DNA from: Anaerolineae bacterium
GTDB lineage: Bacteria; Chloroflexota; Anaerolineae; Aggregatilineales; Phototrophicaceae
Direction: 5' to 3'
NCBI GenBank assembly: GCA_023382675.1
Contig: JAHDWN010000019.1
Span: 1 to 64,000 of the forward strand
DNA: 64,000 bases
The notes under the pieces are model-generated. The model was not told where the DNA came from, made no database searches, and worked only from the letters and a program-made list of their open reading frames with translations. The stretch's first letter is position 1, and every line of letters starts with the position of its first letter. A program made the translations under genes and the position numbers. Shown here in pieces: positions 17,104-24,901 of this stretch.

Positions 17104-19548
17104 TCATGTGGTGGCGAAGTCAATGATGACTCGCGCGTCGCCACAGAGTGGAAGACGTATCTCCAGCAGAGCATCGTCCGTCATGCTCCAGTCGCTGATC
17201 GGCACTTGTTGCCCATCCGTGGTTTGCAGTTGCACAGCGCGCACTGCGCGCTCAAGTCCGATGACGCGCAGCTGTCGCGCCCGTTCCTGTCCGCCGCGCC
17301 AGGTAAAGGTGAACGATCGACCGGTCAGCGCGCCGCCAAATTCAGTCGTACCTTCATCTTCGAAGAAAGTATGGTGCATTTGACTGGCCGGGTAGATCTC
17401 CAGGATCAGTGGATCGATCAAGCCCTCCGGGATGCGGTTGTGATCGTCCATCATGGGGATGATTGCCCCGGAGCGGACGAACAGCGGCAGCGTGTCCAGC
17501 GGCGCATCCACACGAATATGTGCGGGGCCCATATGCCGCGCTTTCGTCCAGTAGTCGATCCATTCGCCGGGCGGCAGATAGACCCTGCGCTGGTTGCTTT
17601 CGTCATAGACCGGGGCGACCAGCAGCAAGGGGCCGAGCATATATTCCAGATCTTCACGGAAGCCGCCTGGGTCATCCGGGAAGGCCAGCGCCAGCGCACG
17701 AATGACCGGCATTCCCGTTTGGACGGCTTCGTGGGAGGTGCTGTAGAGATAGGGGAACAGGTGGTTGCGCAGCTTGGCATAGCGGCGGACAATGGCGGCT
17801 GCTTCATCCCCGAAATACCAGGGTTCGCGCGGACTGTCGCCATGCATCCGGCTGTGTGAGCACATCAGCCCGAACTGCGCCCAACGAATGTACAGTCGTG
17901 GCGAGGGCATCCCCCGGTAGGCACCGATGTCGTTACTCCAGAAGGGAATGCCAGACAAGCCCGCGCATAGACCGCTGCGAATGGTGCAGGCGAGGCTGTC
18001 GAAGTCCGCCGCCGGGTCAGCCGACCAGTAGATGGGGTAGCGTTGGCTACCCGCCGTCGCCGCTCGCGCCCAGACGACGCCATAACCGCGCTCTTGTTCG
18101 GTGACCTCGGTCACACACTGATTGTAAAGCAGCGCGTAGAGGTTATGCATCGTCGCGCCGGTTTCACCGTTGTGGAACACGGCATCATGCGGCACGTCTT
18201 CGCCGAAATCAGTCTTGAAGACATCGACGCCCATGCGCAGGATCGGTCGGTGCAAGTCTTGAAACCACGCGAAGGCGTCTGGGTGGGTCAGGTCGATAAT
18301 GGCGACGCGCGCGTTCCACGAGGTTTCCGGCGTGGCCGGGCGGACGACACCATCCGGGCGCGGCGCGAGCGACAGACCGTAATCGATGATATACACCTCG
18401 CCGCCCGGGCGCGTCAGAAAGTAACCTCTTTCCCTGCCATATTCGAATAGTTCGCTTTCGATGGAGATGTACGGATGCTCCCATAGGCACAGCTTGAGCC
18501 CAGCGTCGTGTAGGTTGGTGATAAATCCCTCGACATCCGGGAACGCATCGCGATTCCAGCGGAAATCACAGTATGTTCGCCATCGCATCCACCACGGATC
18601 GATGTGGACGACGCTCGCGGGGATATCGTGCGTCTCCAAACCCGCGACGAGCGTCTCCATATCCACTTGCGTGCGATAGGTGCCGCCGGAGGAAACCCAC
18701 AAGCCATAAGTCCATTTGGGTGGTAGCGACGATTTGCCTGTTAGAGTCGTGTATCGCTCCAGGATGTCAGACAGCGCGGGCCCGTAGATGATGTAGGCGT
18801 CGAGCGCTTCGCCTTCCAGTTGGATAGTGAATGACTGACACGAGGTCACGCCCAAGTCCCAGGTGATTCGCGCGCCCGTATCTAACAGCAGTCCATAGCC
18901 GCGGGTACTCAGCAGAAATGGAATGTTTTTATGCGAACGTTCGCTGGTCGAACCGAAGGCGTCCTGGTTCCAGGTGATAATGCGCTGCCCGACTTTATCC
19001 AGGGGTGTGTATTTTTCACCCAAGCCATACAGGTGTTCATCCGGGCGCAAATGAAACGACTGGGTCACACACGTGATACCTTTTGCATCGGCGACAAAGC
19101 CGAGCGGCAGGACGAACGGGCGCCCCAAACCGTCGATGTCGGACGGGTTATCGCGCAAGACGTCGAAGCCCTGTGCATTGAGCAGGCGGAAGCTGCACGG
19201 ATCGCGCTGGACATGAAGAGTCAGCGCAGTTTCCTCGTCCCTATCTTTCTTACTTGGAGAAGGAGATGGAGCGTGAGATCTCACGATCAAGCCGTCTTCA
19301 GTTTCCGTCATGTGCAGCGACCTGGGCTGCTGCTCTCCGCTGAGAATCGGTGTAGGCAGCAGCCGTGCAGCGGGCGGCAGGAATATCATCCGCCAGATGT
19401 GCGTCGAGAGCGCCTGAAAGCGCAGGTCTGCGCTGCGACCTGCCGCGCTTGTCAGCGTCAGGTTCAGCGTATCCTGAACGATTCTCCAATCAGAGACATG
19501 GGTGATCCAGTCAAAGCCTTCGGGTGCATGATGCGGCTTCTTGTCCAC
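17104..19548 (-). CDS. Glycoside hydrolase family 31 (alpha-xylosidase/alpha-glucosidase type)
   Basis: The 814-residue product has the GH31 order: N-terminal beta-sandwich, catalytic barrel, two C-terminal sandwiches. FKTDFGED contains the nucleophile Asp447, and RWAQFGLMCSHSRMHG is the conserved substrate-site strand seen in YicI-like alpha-xylosidases. VHIDPWWMRW and LWEHPYIS are further family blocks. It starts with GTG, with AAGGG about 11 nt upstream. It lacks a signal peptide and so should act on imported oligosaccharides. It is 32 bp downstream of the isomerase gene. YicI-like features favour an alpha-xyloside or related substrate over plain maltooligosaccharide, but this is inference. 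Confidence 0.92.
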   Translation of the reverse strand: MDKKPHHAPEGFDWITHVSDWRIVQDTLNLTLTSAAGRSADLRFQALSTHIWRMIFLPPAARLLPTPILSGEQQPRSLHMTETEDGLIVRSHAPSPSPSKKDRDEETALTLHVQRDPCSFRLLNAQGFDVLRDNPSDIDGLGRPFVLPLGFVADAKGITCVTQSFHLRPDEHLYGLGEKYTPLDKVGQRIITWNQDAFGSTSERSHKNIPFLLSTRGYGLLLDTGARITWDLGVTSCQSFTIQLEGEALDAYIIYGPALSDILERYTTLTGKSSLPPKWTYGLWVSSGGTYRTQVDMETLVAGLETHDIPASVVHIDPWWMRWRTYCDFRWNRDAFPDVEGFITNLHDAGLKLCLWEHPYISIESELFEYGRERGYFLTRPGGEVYIIDYGLSLAPRPDGVVRPATPETSWNARVAIIDLTHPDAFAWFQDLHRPILRMGVDVFKTDFGEDVPHDAVFHNGETGATMHNLYALLYNQCVTEVTEQERGYGVVWARAATAGSQRYPIYWSADPAADFDSLACTIRSGLCAGLSGIPFWSNDIGAYRGMPSPRLYIRWAQFGLMCSHSRMHGDSPREPWYFGDEAAAIVRRYAKLRNHLFPYLYSTSHEAVQTGMPVIRALALAFPDDPGGFREDLEYMLGPLLLVAPVYDESNQRRVYLPPGEWIDYWTKARHMGPAHIRVDAPLDTLPLFVRSGAIIPMMDDHNRIPEGLIDPLILEIYPASQMHHTFFEDEGTTEFGGALTGRSFTFTWRGGQERARQLRVIGLERAVRAVQLQTTDGQQVPISDWSMTDDALLEIRLPLCGDARVIIDFATT

Positions 19549-19580
19549 GGAGAAAGACCCTTCAAGCAGTGATCAGAACG

Positions 19581-20369
19581 TCAATGTAAGGTTTGGCGGG
19601 CGCGTTGCGCGCCCCATAAACACACCTGCCACAGATCAGCCACCGGGGCATTGGTATGCGGCAGCGTGTGGAGGTAGGCTGGTGGACCATACTCCGGCGT
19701 AAAAGTTAGCAACTCTGTGCCAGATTCCGCGCGATGACGGCGAATTTGCTGCCACTGTTCCTCGTGCCAGGCGAGCTGTGTCGCATACTCCGGCGCGGAC
19801 GGGTCGGGCACCTGTGGCCCCTCCTCGTAGCCGACGCGACCATGAATGTGGATGGCGCGACGATTTGCCAGCGCCAGCGCCGCCGCCTCATCGATTGGCA
19901 GGCGCTCGCACACGTTGACCCAATGGCTGTAGTCCGCGGTGATCTTGAGATCATCAAACTGCCGAAGAAAGCCAGCTGTTGTCCAGGGTGTGAACAGGAT
20001 GCGCCCACGGTGCGTTTCATGGCCAACCGACACGCCAAGCTGCGCCTCGACGCGCAGAGCTTCTTCAAAGAAGTCGCTGGCTTCGCCGTGTGTCATGTTG
20101 TCTCGCCCACTGTGCAGGTTGATTCTCACCGGGTCAAACGCCGCCAATTCGTTCAGCCTTGACTCCAGAGAGCCTTTGTCGGTGATGAGCGCGCTAACGA
20201 TCAGCTTCTGGCCGTAGTCGGCAGCCAGCTTCATGAATTCCTGGCGCGAATTCGTCCACTGTTCAGGCCAGAATTCGAAGCCGTCATAACCAGCTTCTGC
20301 AACCTGTTCAACCTGCTCATGGAGCGGCCCGGTCATACCCCAAAGAGCGCGAAAGACGAGCAGTTGCAT
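19581..20369 (-). CDS. Sugar (phosphate) isomerase/epimerase, xylose-isomerase-like TIM barrel
   Basis: The 262-residue protein matches the AP-endonuclease-2/xylose-isomerase-like superfamily. Candidate metal ligands are visible in order: the Glu of GHETHRG, the Asp of TADYSHW, the His of HIHGRVG and the Glu of TPEYGP. It begins with an aromatic-rich first strand (LLVFRALWG). The ATG at 20369 has GGAG at 8 nt; an ATG at 20375 would be too close to that site. The gene overlaps the ferredoxin stop, implying coupling. In a glycan locus it probably isomerises or epimerises a released sugar or sugar acid. Confidence 0.8.
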   Translation of the reverse strand: MQLLVFRALWGMTGPLHEQVEQVAEAGYDGFEFWPEQWTNSRQEFMKLAADYGQKLIVSALITDKGSLESRLNELAAFDPVRINLHSGRDNMTHGEASDFFEEALRVEAQLGVSVGHETHRGRILFTPWTTAGFLRQFDDLKITADYSHWVNVCERLPIDEAAALALANRRAIHIHGRVGYEEGPQVPDPSAPEYATQLAWHEEQWQQIRRHRAESGTELLTFTPEYGPPAYLHTLPHTNAPVADLWQVCLWGAQRARQTLH

Positions 20370-20371
20370 GA

Positions 20372-20650
20372 TCATTTCTCCAGTGTGAGGTCTGAACAGG
20401 CAAGCGCACTGCACAACAGCCGGTAGTGATCGGCCAGTTCGTCGGCATCGATGTTTAGTTCATCGGCATAGTCCGGGTCGTGTTCGGCGCACCCGGAAAG
20501 GACACGCGTCAGGCATGACCGGCAAGTTCCGTTACGACAGCTATATGCAAGCAGCACGCCTGCTCGTTCGGCGGCTTCAAGAATGGTCTCGTCTGCTTCG
20601 ACGCTGAACTGCGCGCCGCTGTAAACGAGCGAAACGGTATAGGCGGGCAC
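20372..20650 (-). CDS. Plant-type [2Fe-2S] ferredoxin
   Basis: The 92-residue protein is a complete small ferredoxin. Cys38, Cys43 and Cys46 (CRNGTCRSC) plus Cys80 (RLLCSA) give the C-x4-C-x2-C...C cluster ligation of the plant/oxygenase type. It starts with GTG 5 bp after the stop of the diiron-protein gene and overlaps the isomerase gene. Ferredoxins of this type pass single electrons to oxygenases, which supports a redox role for the diiron protein in front of it. No reductase gene was found nearby. Confidence 0.9.
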   Translation of the reverse strand: MPAYTVSLVYSGAQFSVEADETILEAAERAGVLLAYSCRNGTCRSCLTRVLSGCAEHDPDYADELNIDADELADHYRLLCSALACSDLTLEK

Positions 20651-20655
20651 GATAG

Positions 20656-22065
20656 TTACGCTTTCAAGACCTCCTCATCCGCCACAACCGGTGCCCATTG
20701 AATGTCCAGCTGGTCATCCGGGATATCCTGAAGCATGGCGGCGATGATGTCATAGAGCCGGTTGAAGTAGGGCGCGAGTTTGGCCTCCGGATCGTCTTTG
20801 TGTTCAGCGACGAAGCGAGCAACTATGTCGCGGGCTTCGTCGGTCAGACGGGTTAGTTCTTCTTTGCCGGCGTTGCTATCGCCCAGCAGGTGGCGCAGCC
20901 AGGTATAGCCAAAACTGACATGGATCGCTTCGTCCGCCCAATCGAAATCCATGTCCTGCGCGCTGCCATCATCCTGAGCGGACTCAAGGATTTTAAGCTC
21001 GATCTGTTTCGTGCCTGCGCGCAGCAGCCCATCTTCATAAAAGTAAAGGAGTGCCAATCGCTGAATCGGTGGCATGGGCCCCATCGCGTTGTACAGCGCG
21101 TTGCCCCAGGGAATCAGGTCTGGCACGTCCCAGCCCCAACCTTGCAGCGCACGATATCCCATCGTGCTGTGGCGAGCTTCGTCCCACGCCCAGCGCGCCA
21201 GATCGAGATAGAAATCCCAGGGCTGACTATCGAAGTCCCACATCGACGCCGCAACGACCTCCGCTGCCCAGATTTCGTTGAAGTGGCTGATGGCAGACCA
21301 GACTTGCATAGCGACGCGCTTATCGAGCGCTTCGATGCGCTGCCAGGCTTTGCGCCCTTCGACGTCATACTTGTTTTCGTGAGGCAGGTGGAAGAGGGCA
21401 AGTCGCCAGCGTTCGTCGCGCCGGACGCTGCGCCCGATTTCGTATGGCGGGCGCCCTGCCAACGGATGTGCGGTCGGTTTGGGCGCTGGATCGTCAAGGC
21501 CAGAGATGCCCCCGACCGCCGCGCAGAACTGCCGCAGATAGTCCTGCCATGCCGTGGTGTGCTCGAACAAGCCCGGGTTGACTGCTTCCACAAGCGCACG
21601 CATGCGTTGTATCTGAGTTTGTTTATCGGCGATGATATGACGCACGATGTAGATGGTGGGCGCGTCGTCAAGTGGGTCCGTCAGGTCGAGATACGTCTCG
21701 TAGGCGCGCAGAAGTTCCGGGAGCAGCACGCCATAGACGCCGCCGATGAACTCTGTGGGGTCCGATCCCTTGGCGCACTCGGCAACCAATTCCAACATCT
21801 CCGGGATGTACTTCTTGTCAACATCTCGGCGGGGGTAGCGCAGATCCAGGATGCGCGTGCGCAGTGCATCCGCATGGCGCGAAGTTTCCCACATGTCCTG
21901 GGCGAGCTGTCGTTTGAAATCCCACTGGCTGGTATCGACAAATTTCGCCGCCAGCGTGCGCATCAGCTGGCGCTCGACTACGTAACAGTGCTTCAAATAG
22001 CGCGAGGCGTTTTCTACGCGTACATCGGCTCGCTCGTCGCGGCTGGCTGGTAGAACTTTGACCAT
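20656..22065 (-). CDS. Ferritin-like diiron-carboxylate protein, paralogue of the one at 9038
   Basis: The 469-residue protein shares its layout with the 9038 product. The C-terminal bundle carries NEIWAAE, WDEARHS, a Glu in FYEDG and WADEAIH, a complete E...ExxH...E...ExxH diiron set. The N-terminal bundle shows an echo (WETSRHAD), pointing to internal duplication with loss of one site. The ATG at 22065 was chosen for its GAGG at 7 nt; the frame is open to 22146. It is first in an operon with the [2Fe-2S] ferredoxin, isomerase, GH31, TIM-barrel and beta-helix genes. The ferredoxin beside it makes an O2-activating oxygenase the leading idea. Family assignment remains uncertain. Confidence 0.75.
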   Translation of the reverse strand: MVKVLPASRDERADVRVENASRYLKHCYVVERQLMRTLAAKFVDTSQWDFKRQLAQDMWETSRHADALRTRILDLRYPRRDVDKKYIPEMLELVAECAKGSDPTEFIGGVYGVLLPELLRAYETYLDLTDPLDDAPTIYIVRHIIADKQTQIQRMRALVEAVNPGLFEHTTAWQDYLRQFCAAVGGISGLDDPAPKPTAHPLAGRPPYEIGRSVRRDERWRLALFHLPHENKYDVEGRKAWQRIEALDKRVAMQVWSAISHFNEIWAAEVVAASMWDFDSQPWDFYLDLARWAWDEARHSTMGYRALQGWGWDVPDLIPWGNALYNAMGPMPPIQRLALLYFYEDGLLRAGTKQIELKILESAQDDGSAQDMDFDWADEAIHVSFGYTWLRHLLGDSNAGKEELTRLTDEARDIVARFVAEHKDDPEAKLAPYFNRLYDIIAAMLQDIPDDQLDIQWAPVVADEEVLKA

Positions 22066-22098
22066 GACAACCTCATCAAAAATTGTATGAGTTAAAAT

Positions 22099-22110
22099 TT
22101 GACTGTACAA
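22099..22110. promoter_or_regulatory. Operator-like motif upstream of the diiron/GH31 operon
   Basis: It reads TTGTACAGTCAA on the minus strand, matching nine of twelve positions of the locus pattern, with an ACAG core instead of NTAG. It lies in the leader between the predicted promoter (22133-22162) and the ATG at 22065. A nearly identical sequence, TTGTACAGTAAA, occurs at 33197-33208. Confidence 0.35.
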
Positions 22111-22132
22111 CTTCTGGACAATGTTTAGTGCT

Positions 22133-22162
22133 AGTGTAATCGTCATGGATTGAGGATGTCAA
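22133..22162 (-). promoter_or_regulatory. Promoter of the diiron/ferredoxin/GH31 operon
   Basis: On the minus strand a perfect TTGACA (22157-22162) is separated by 18 bp from TACACT (22133-22138), which matches four of six -10 bases. It drives the operon whose first ATG is at 22065. Confidence 0.5.
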
Positions 22163-22328
22163 GAAATCGCGCGCCTGAATCCTGATCGACTAGCGACGGT
22201 CCGATGTTCATTGTCTACATATTCCTGGAGTGGCGGCCTACTCCGTTTCGAGGAAAAAGTCTGTTGTGAACTAAAAAGACCTGTTATGATCCTAGAATTG
22301 AGAGGGGCAATTACCACAAGCAGATTCC

Positions 22329-22357
22329 TTGACAGCCCACTCAACAAACACTAGACT
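22329..22357 (+). promoter_or_regulatory. Promoter of the second sugar ABC operon
   Basis: A perfect TTGACA (22329-22334) is followed after 17 bp by TAGACT (22352-22357; four of six bases). The operator-like motif at 22366 follows the -10 by 8 bp, so it would cover the transcription start. The leader to the ATG at 22501 is about 135 nt. Confidence 0.55.
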
Positions 22358-22365
22358 CAGGCTGG

Positions 22366-22377
22366 TTGTATAGACAT
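22366..22377. promoter_or_regulatory. Operator-like motif TTGTATAGACAT
   Basis: It differs from the site at 5494-5505 at two positions, one of them in the variable centre, and occupies the same place relative to the promoter. This repeated geometry is the best evidence that both importers belong to one regulon of the GntR-LacI regulator. Confidence 0.5.
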
Positions 22378-22500
22378 TGTCTGCATCTTGTTTCAAACCT
22401 TTACGGGCGCTCGTCGGCGCGTATCGGGGAAGGGAGAAGGCTGAACGAAAACGGTGTACCACCAGAATAATGCCGATTCAGATAACGCAAGGAGGAAAAT

Positions 22501-23856
22501 ATGTCTCGCAAGTGGTTGATAGTTGTTTGTGTGCTTTCAGTGCTATCAATGACACTGTCCGCATCCATTACTGCCGCGCAAGACTGCCCAGATGGCGTGG
22601 TCTCGCTGCGTGTCGATGATTGGTCGAGTGGCGACCGCGTTGAATATATGAACCAGGTCGTCGCCGCCTTCGAAGAGGAAAACCCATGCATTGATGTAGT
22701 TCTTGAACCTAATATCGGCGATGACCAGAACACACGTCGCCTGACATGGTTGGCAGCAGGGACCAGCCCGGACTTGATGGCCTACCCCCCGGAATGGGCA
22801 TCGCTCTACATGGAGTCGTCAGACGGGCAGGCCTATATTGATTTGAGCGACTATGTCAATGGCGAGGATGGCATCTCTATTGGCGAGGATGTCTACGAGG
22901 GCATCTACGAGCAGGGCTTCTACGATGGCAGCCCCGTTGCTTTGCCGAAAGACTACAGCACCAGCTCATTCTACATCAACACAGCGCTGTTCGACGCCGC
23001 CGGCATTCCCTATCCCGAAGAAGGCTGGACCTGGGATGACGTACTCGACATCGCCATGCAACTGACACTTGACGCCAACGGCAACAACGCCGCCAGTCCG
23101 GACTTTGACCCAGAAAACGTAGTGCAGTGGGGCATCGACATCGTCAATGATGGTTGGTGGCGCGCCCTCCAGAGCTATCTGCAATCCTGGGGTGTGTTGA
23201 CCATCAGCGAAGACGGCACGACGACCACCGGTTTGCTCAACAGCCCGGAGGCGGTCGAGGCGCTGGAATGGTATCGTGACCTGGTGTTCGTACATCATGT
23301 TGCACCGTCCGGCTCCGTTATCGGCGCGGTCGAGGGCGGACGCGTGCAGATGTTCCAGGATGGCGTCATCGCGATGGGCATTACCTACCATGGCCCCTGG
23401 TGGCAGGACGTCCTGAATGAGACGCCGAACCTGTCATGGACCGTCGCGCCGGTCCCGGCGGGTCCTGGCGGGCATTCCAGCGTGCTCATGTGGCTCGGCT
23501 GGGGTATCTCCGGTCAGAGCGAGCACCCTGCAGAAGCCTGGAAACTGCTCAAGTGGTTGACAACTGAACCCGGTCAGCGTGTCTTCGCGCTCAAGGCGTT
23601 GAGCGGCAATCCGGTCGTCTCGCAGGAAATGCAGCGCGACACCGACCCCTATTGGGGTGTCTACATTGCCGAGACCAATTACCTGGGGCCGCTGGAAGAA
23701 CTGCGCTCGCCCTATTACAGCCCGTGCGTCGCCACACCAGCGAGCGATTTAATGAAGCGACTGTTGGCGGACGGTGGCGACCAGATCGACATTGCCGCTG
23801 AACTTGACACGCTGGTAGCAGAAGCCGACCAGTGCATCGCCGATGGCGGGCAATAG
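22501..23856 (+). CDS. Sugar ABC transporter substrate-binding protein, Sec-exported
   Basis: The 451-residue product has a classical Sec signal peptide (hydrophobic core about 5-22, probable cleavage after ITAAQ or just before it) without a lipobox Cys or twin arginines. In this it differs from the Tat-type paralogue at 5565. The mature protein shows the extracellular-solute-binding family 1 pattern (AFEEENPCIDV, TWLAAGTSPDLMAY, WLGWGISG). An excellent GGAGG stands 7 nt before the ATG. It opens an operon with two permeases, GH172, GH2 and a URO-D-type protein, so its ligand is probably the oligosaccharide that these enzymes cut. Four Cys residues in the mature part could form disulfides. Confidence 0.9.
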   Translation: MSRKWLIVVCVLSVLSMTLSASITAAQDCPDGVVSLRVDDWSSGDRVEYMNQVVAAFEEENPCIDVVLEPNIGDDQNTRRLTWLAAGTSPDLMAYPPEWASLYMESSDGQAYIDLSDYVNGEDGISIGEDVYEGIYEQGFYDGSPVALPKDYSTSSFYINTALFDAAGIPYPEEGWTWDDVLDIAMQLTLDANGNNAASPDFDPENVVQWGIDIVNDGWWRALQSYLQSWGVLTISEDGTTTTGLLNSPEAVEALEWYRDLVFVHHVAPSGSVIGAVEGGRVQMFQDGVIAMGITYHGPWWQDVLNETPNLSWTVAPVPAGPGGHSSVLMWLGWGISGQSEHPAEAWKLLKWLTTEPGQRVFALKALSGNPVVSQEMQRDTDPYWGVYIAETNYLGPLEELRSPYYSPCVATPASDLMKRLLADGGDQIDIAAELDTLVAEADQCIADGGQ

Positions 23857-23980
23857 GACTGCAACGCCAGGATGTTGAGGCGCTAGGTTCTTGTGCTTCT
23901 GACATAAAATCCACTTCACGAACAGGGGCGTTCACGTGATCTGAGCGCGTCGTGCGCCCCTGTGTTTGTTTGAGGCGAAA

Positions 23981-24901
23981 ATGATGTTACGGCTTGCGCG
24001 CAGACTCAACTTGGGCACGCCGATGGCGCGCCGTGAGGCCTTCACGTTTTACATGCTTATCTTGCCCTGGCTCATCGGCTTTCTGGCGTTTCTAGCTTAC
24101 CCGATGCTGCGCTCGCTTTATCTCTCTTTCACCAGCTACAACCTGCTCTCGCCGCCACAGTGGATCGGCTTGCAGAACTACCAGCGCATCTTTGCCGATG
24201 CGGAGTTCTGGCAGTCGTTAAAAGTGACCTTCATCTACGCGATGGGCAGCGTGCCCGGCGGTACGTCGATTGCCCTGGCACTGGCGATGGTACTGTCGCA
24301 GAAGCTGCGTGGTGTCAATTTCTGGCGCACGATCTTTTTCATTCCCTCGATCTTGAGTAGCATCGCGGTTGCTATCCTCTGGCTGTACGTTTTTCGACCT
24401 GACGGCGGCTTACTCAACGTCATGCTCAGCTGGGCCGGCATTGAAGGCCCCGACTGGCTGCTGAGCGAGCAGTGGGCGCTGCCGGCGATGATCATCATGA
24501 GCTGGTGGAGCATCGGTGGACAGATTGTCATCTATCTTGCCGGGCTGAAAGGCATCCCCGAAGTCCTCTATGAAGCAGCAGAGATCGACGGCGCGAACGT
24601 GTGGGCGAAGTTCCGCTTTGTGACGCTACCGATGCTCAGCCCAACGATCTTCTTCAACGTCGTGCTGGCGATTATCGCCGCGCTTCAGGTGTTCGATGTC
24701 GGTTGGGTACTGACGCGGGGAGGGCCAAACAACGCGACGCTATTTTATATGATCCACCTCTACGAGCGGGCGTTCGAGTTTGTGCAGATGGGCTACGCTT
24801 CGGCGCTGGCGTGGATTCTGTTTATCATCATCATGGTTATCACGCTGCTGGTGATTCGCTCTTCGGCGGCATGGGTTTACTATGAGGCGGAGACGCGTTG
24901 A
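23981..24901 (+). CDS. Sugar ABC transporter permease, MalF/UgpA type
   Basis: The 306-residue membrane protein has six predicted helices and the EAA loop (EAAEIDGANVWAKFRFVTLP). The ATG at 23981 was preferred because GAGG lies 5 nt upstream; a TTG at 23966 opens the same frame. It overlaps the start of the next permease gene by 4 bp (TTG reading) and pairs with it. As at 7157, no ATPase gene accompanies the permeases. Confidence 0.9.
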   Translation: MMLRLARRLNLGTPMARREAFTFYMLILPWLIGFLAFLAYPMLRSLYLSFTSYNLLSPPQWIGLQNYQRIFADAEFWQSLKVTFIYAMGSVPGGTSIALALAMVLSQKLRGVNFWRTIFFIPSILSSIAVAILWLYVFRPDGGLLNVMLSWAGIEGPDWLLSEQWALPAMIIMSWWSIGGQIVIYLAGLKGIPEVLYEAAEIDGANVWAKFRFVTLPMLSPTIFFNVVLAIIAALQVFDVGWVLTRGGPNNATLFYMIHLYERAFEFVQMGYASALAWILFIIIMVITLLVIRSSAAWVYYEAETR

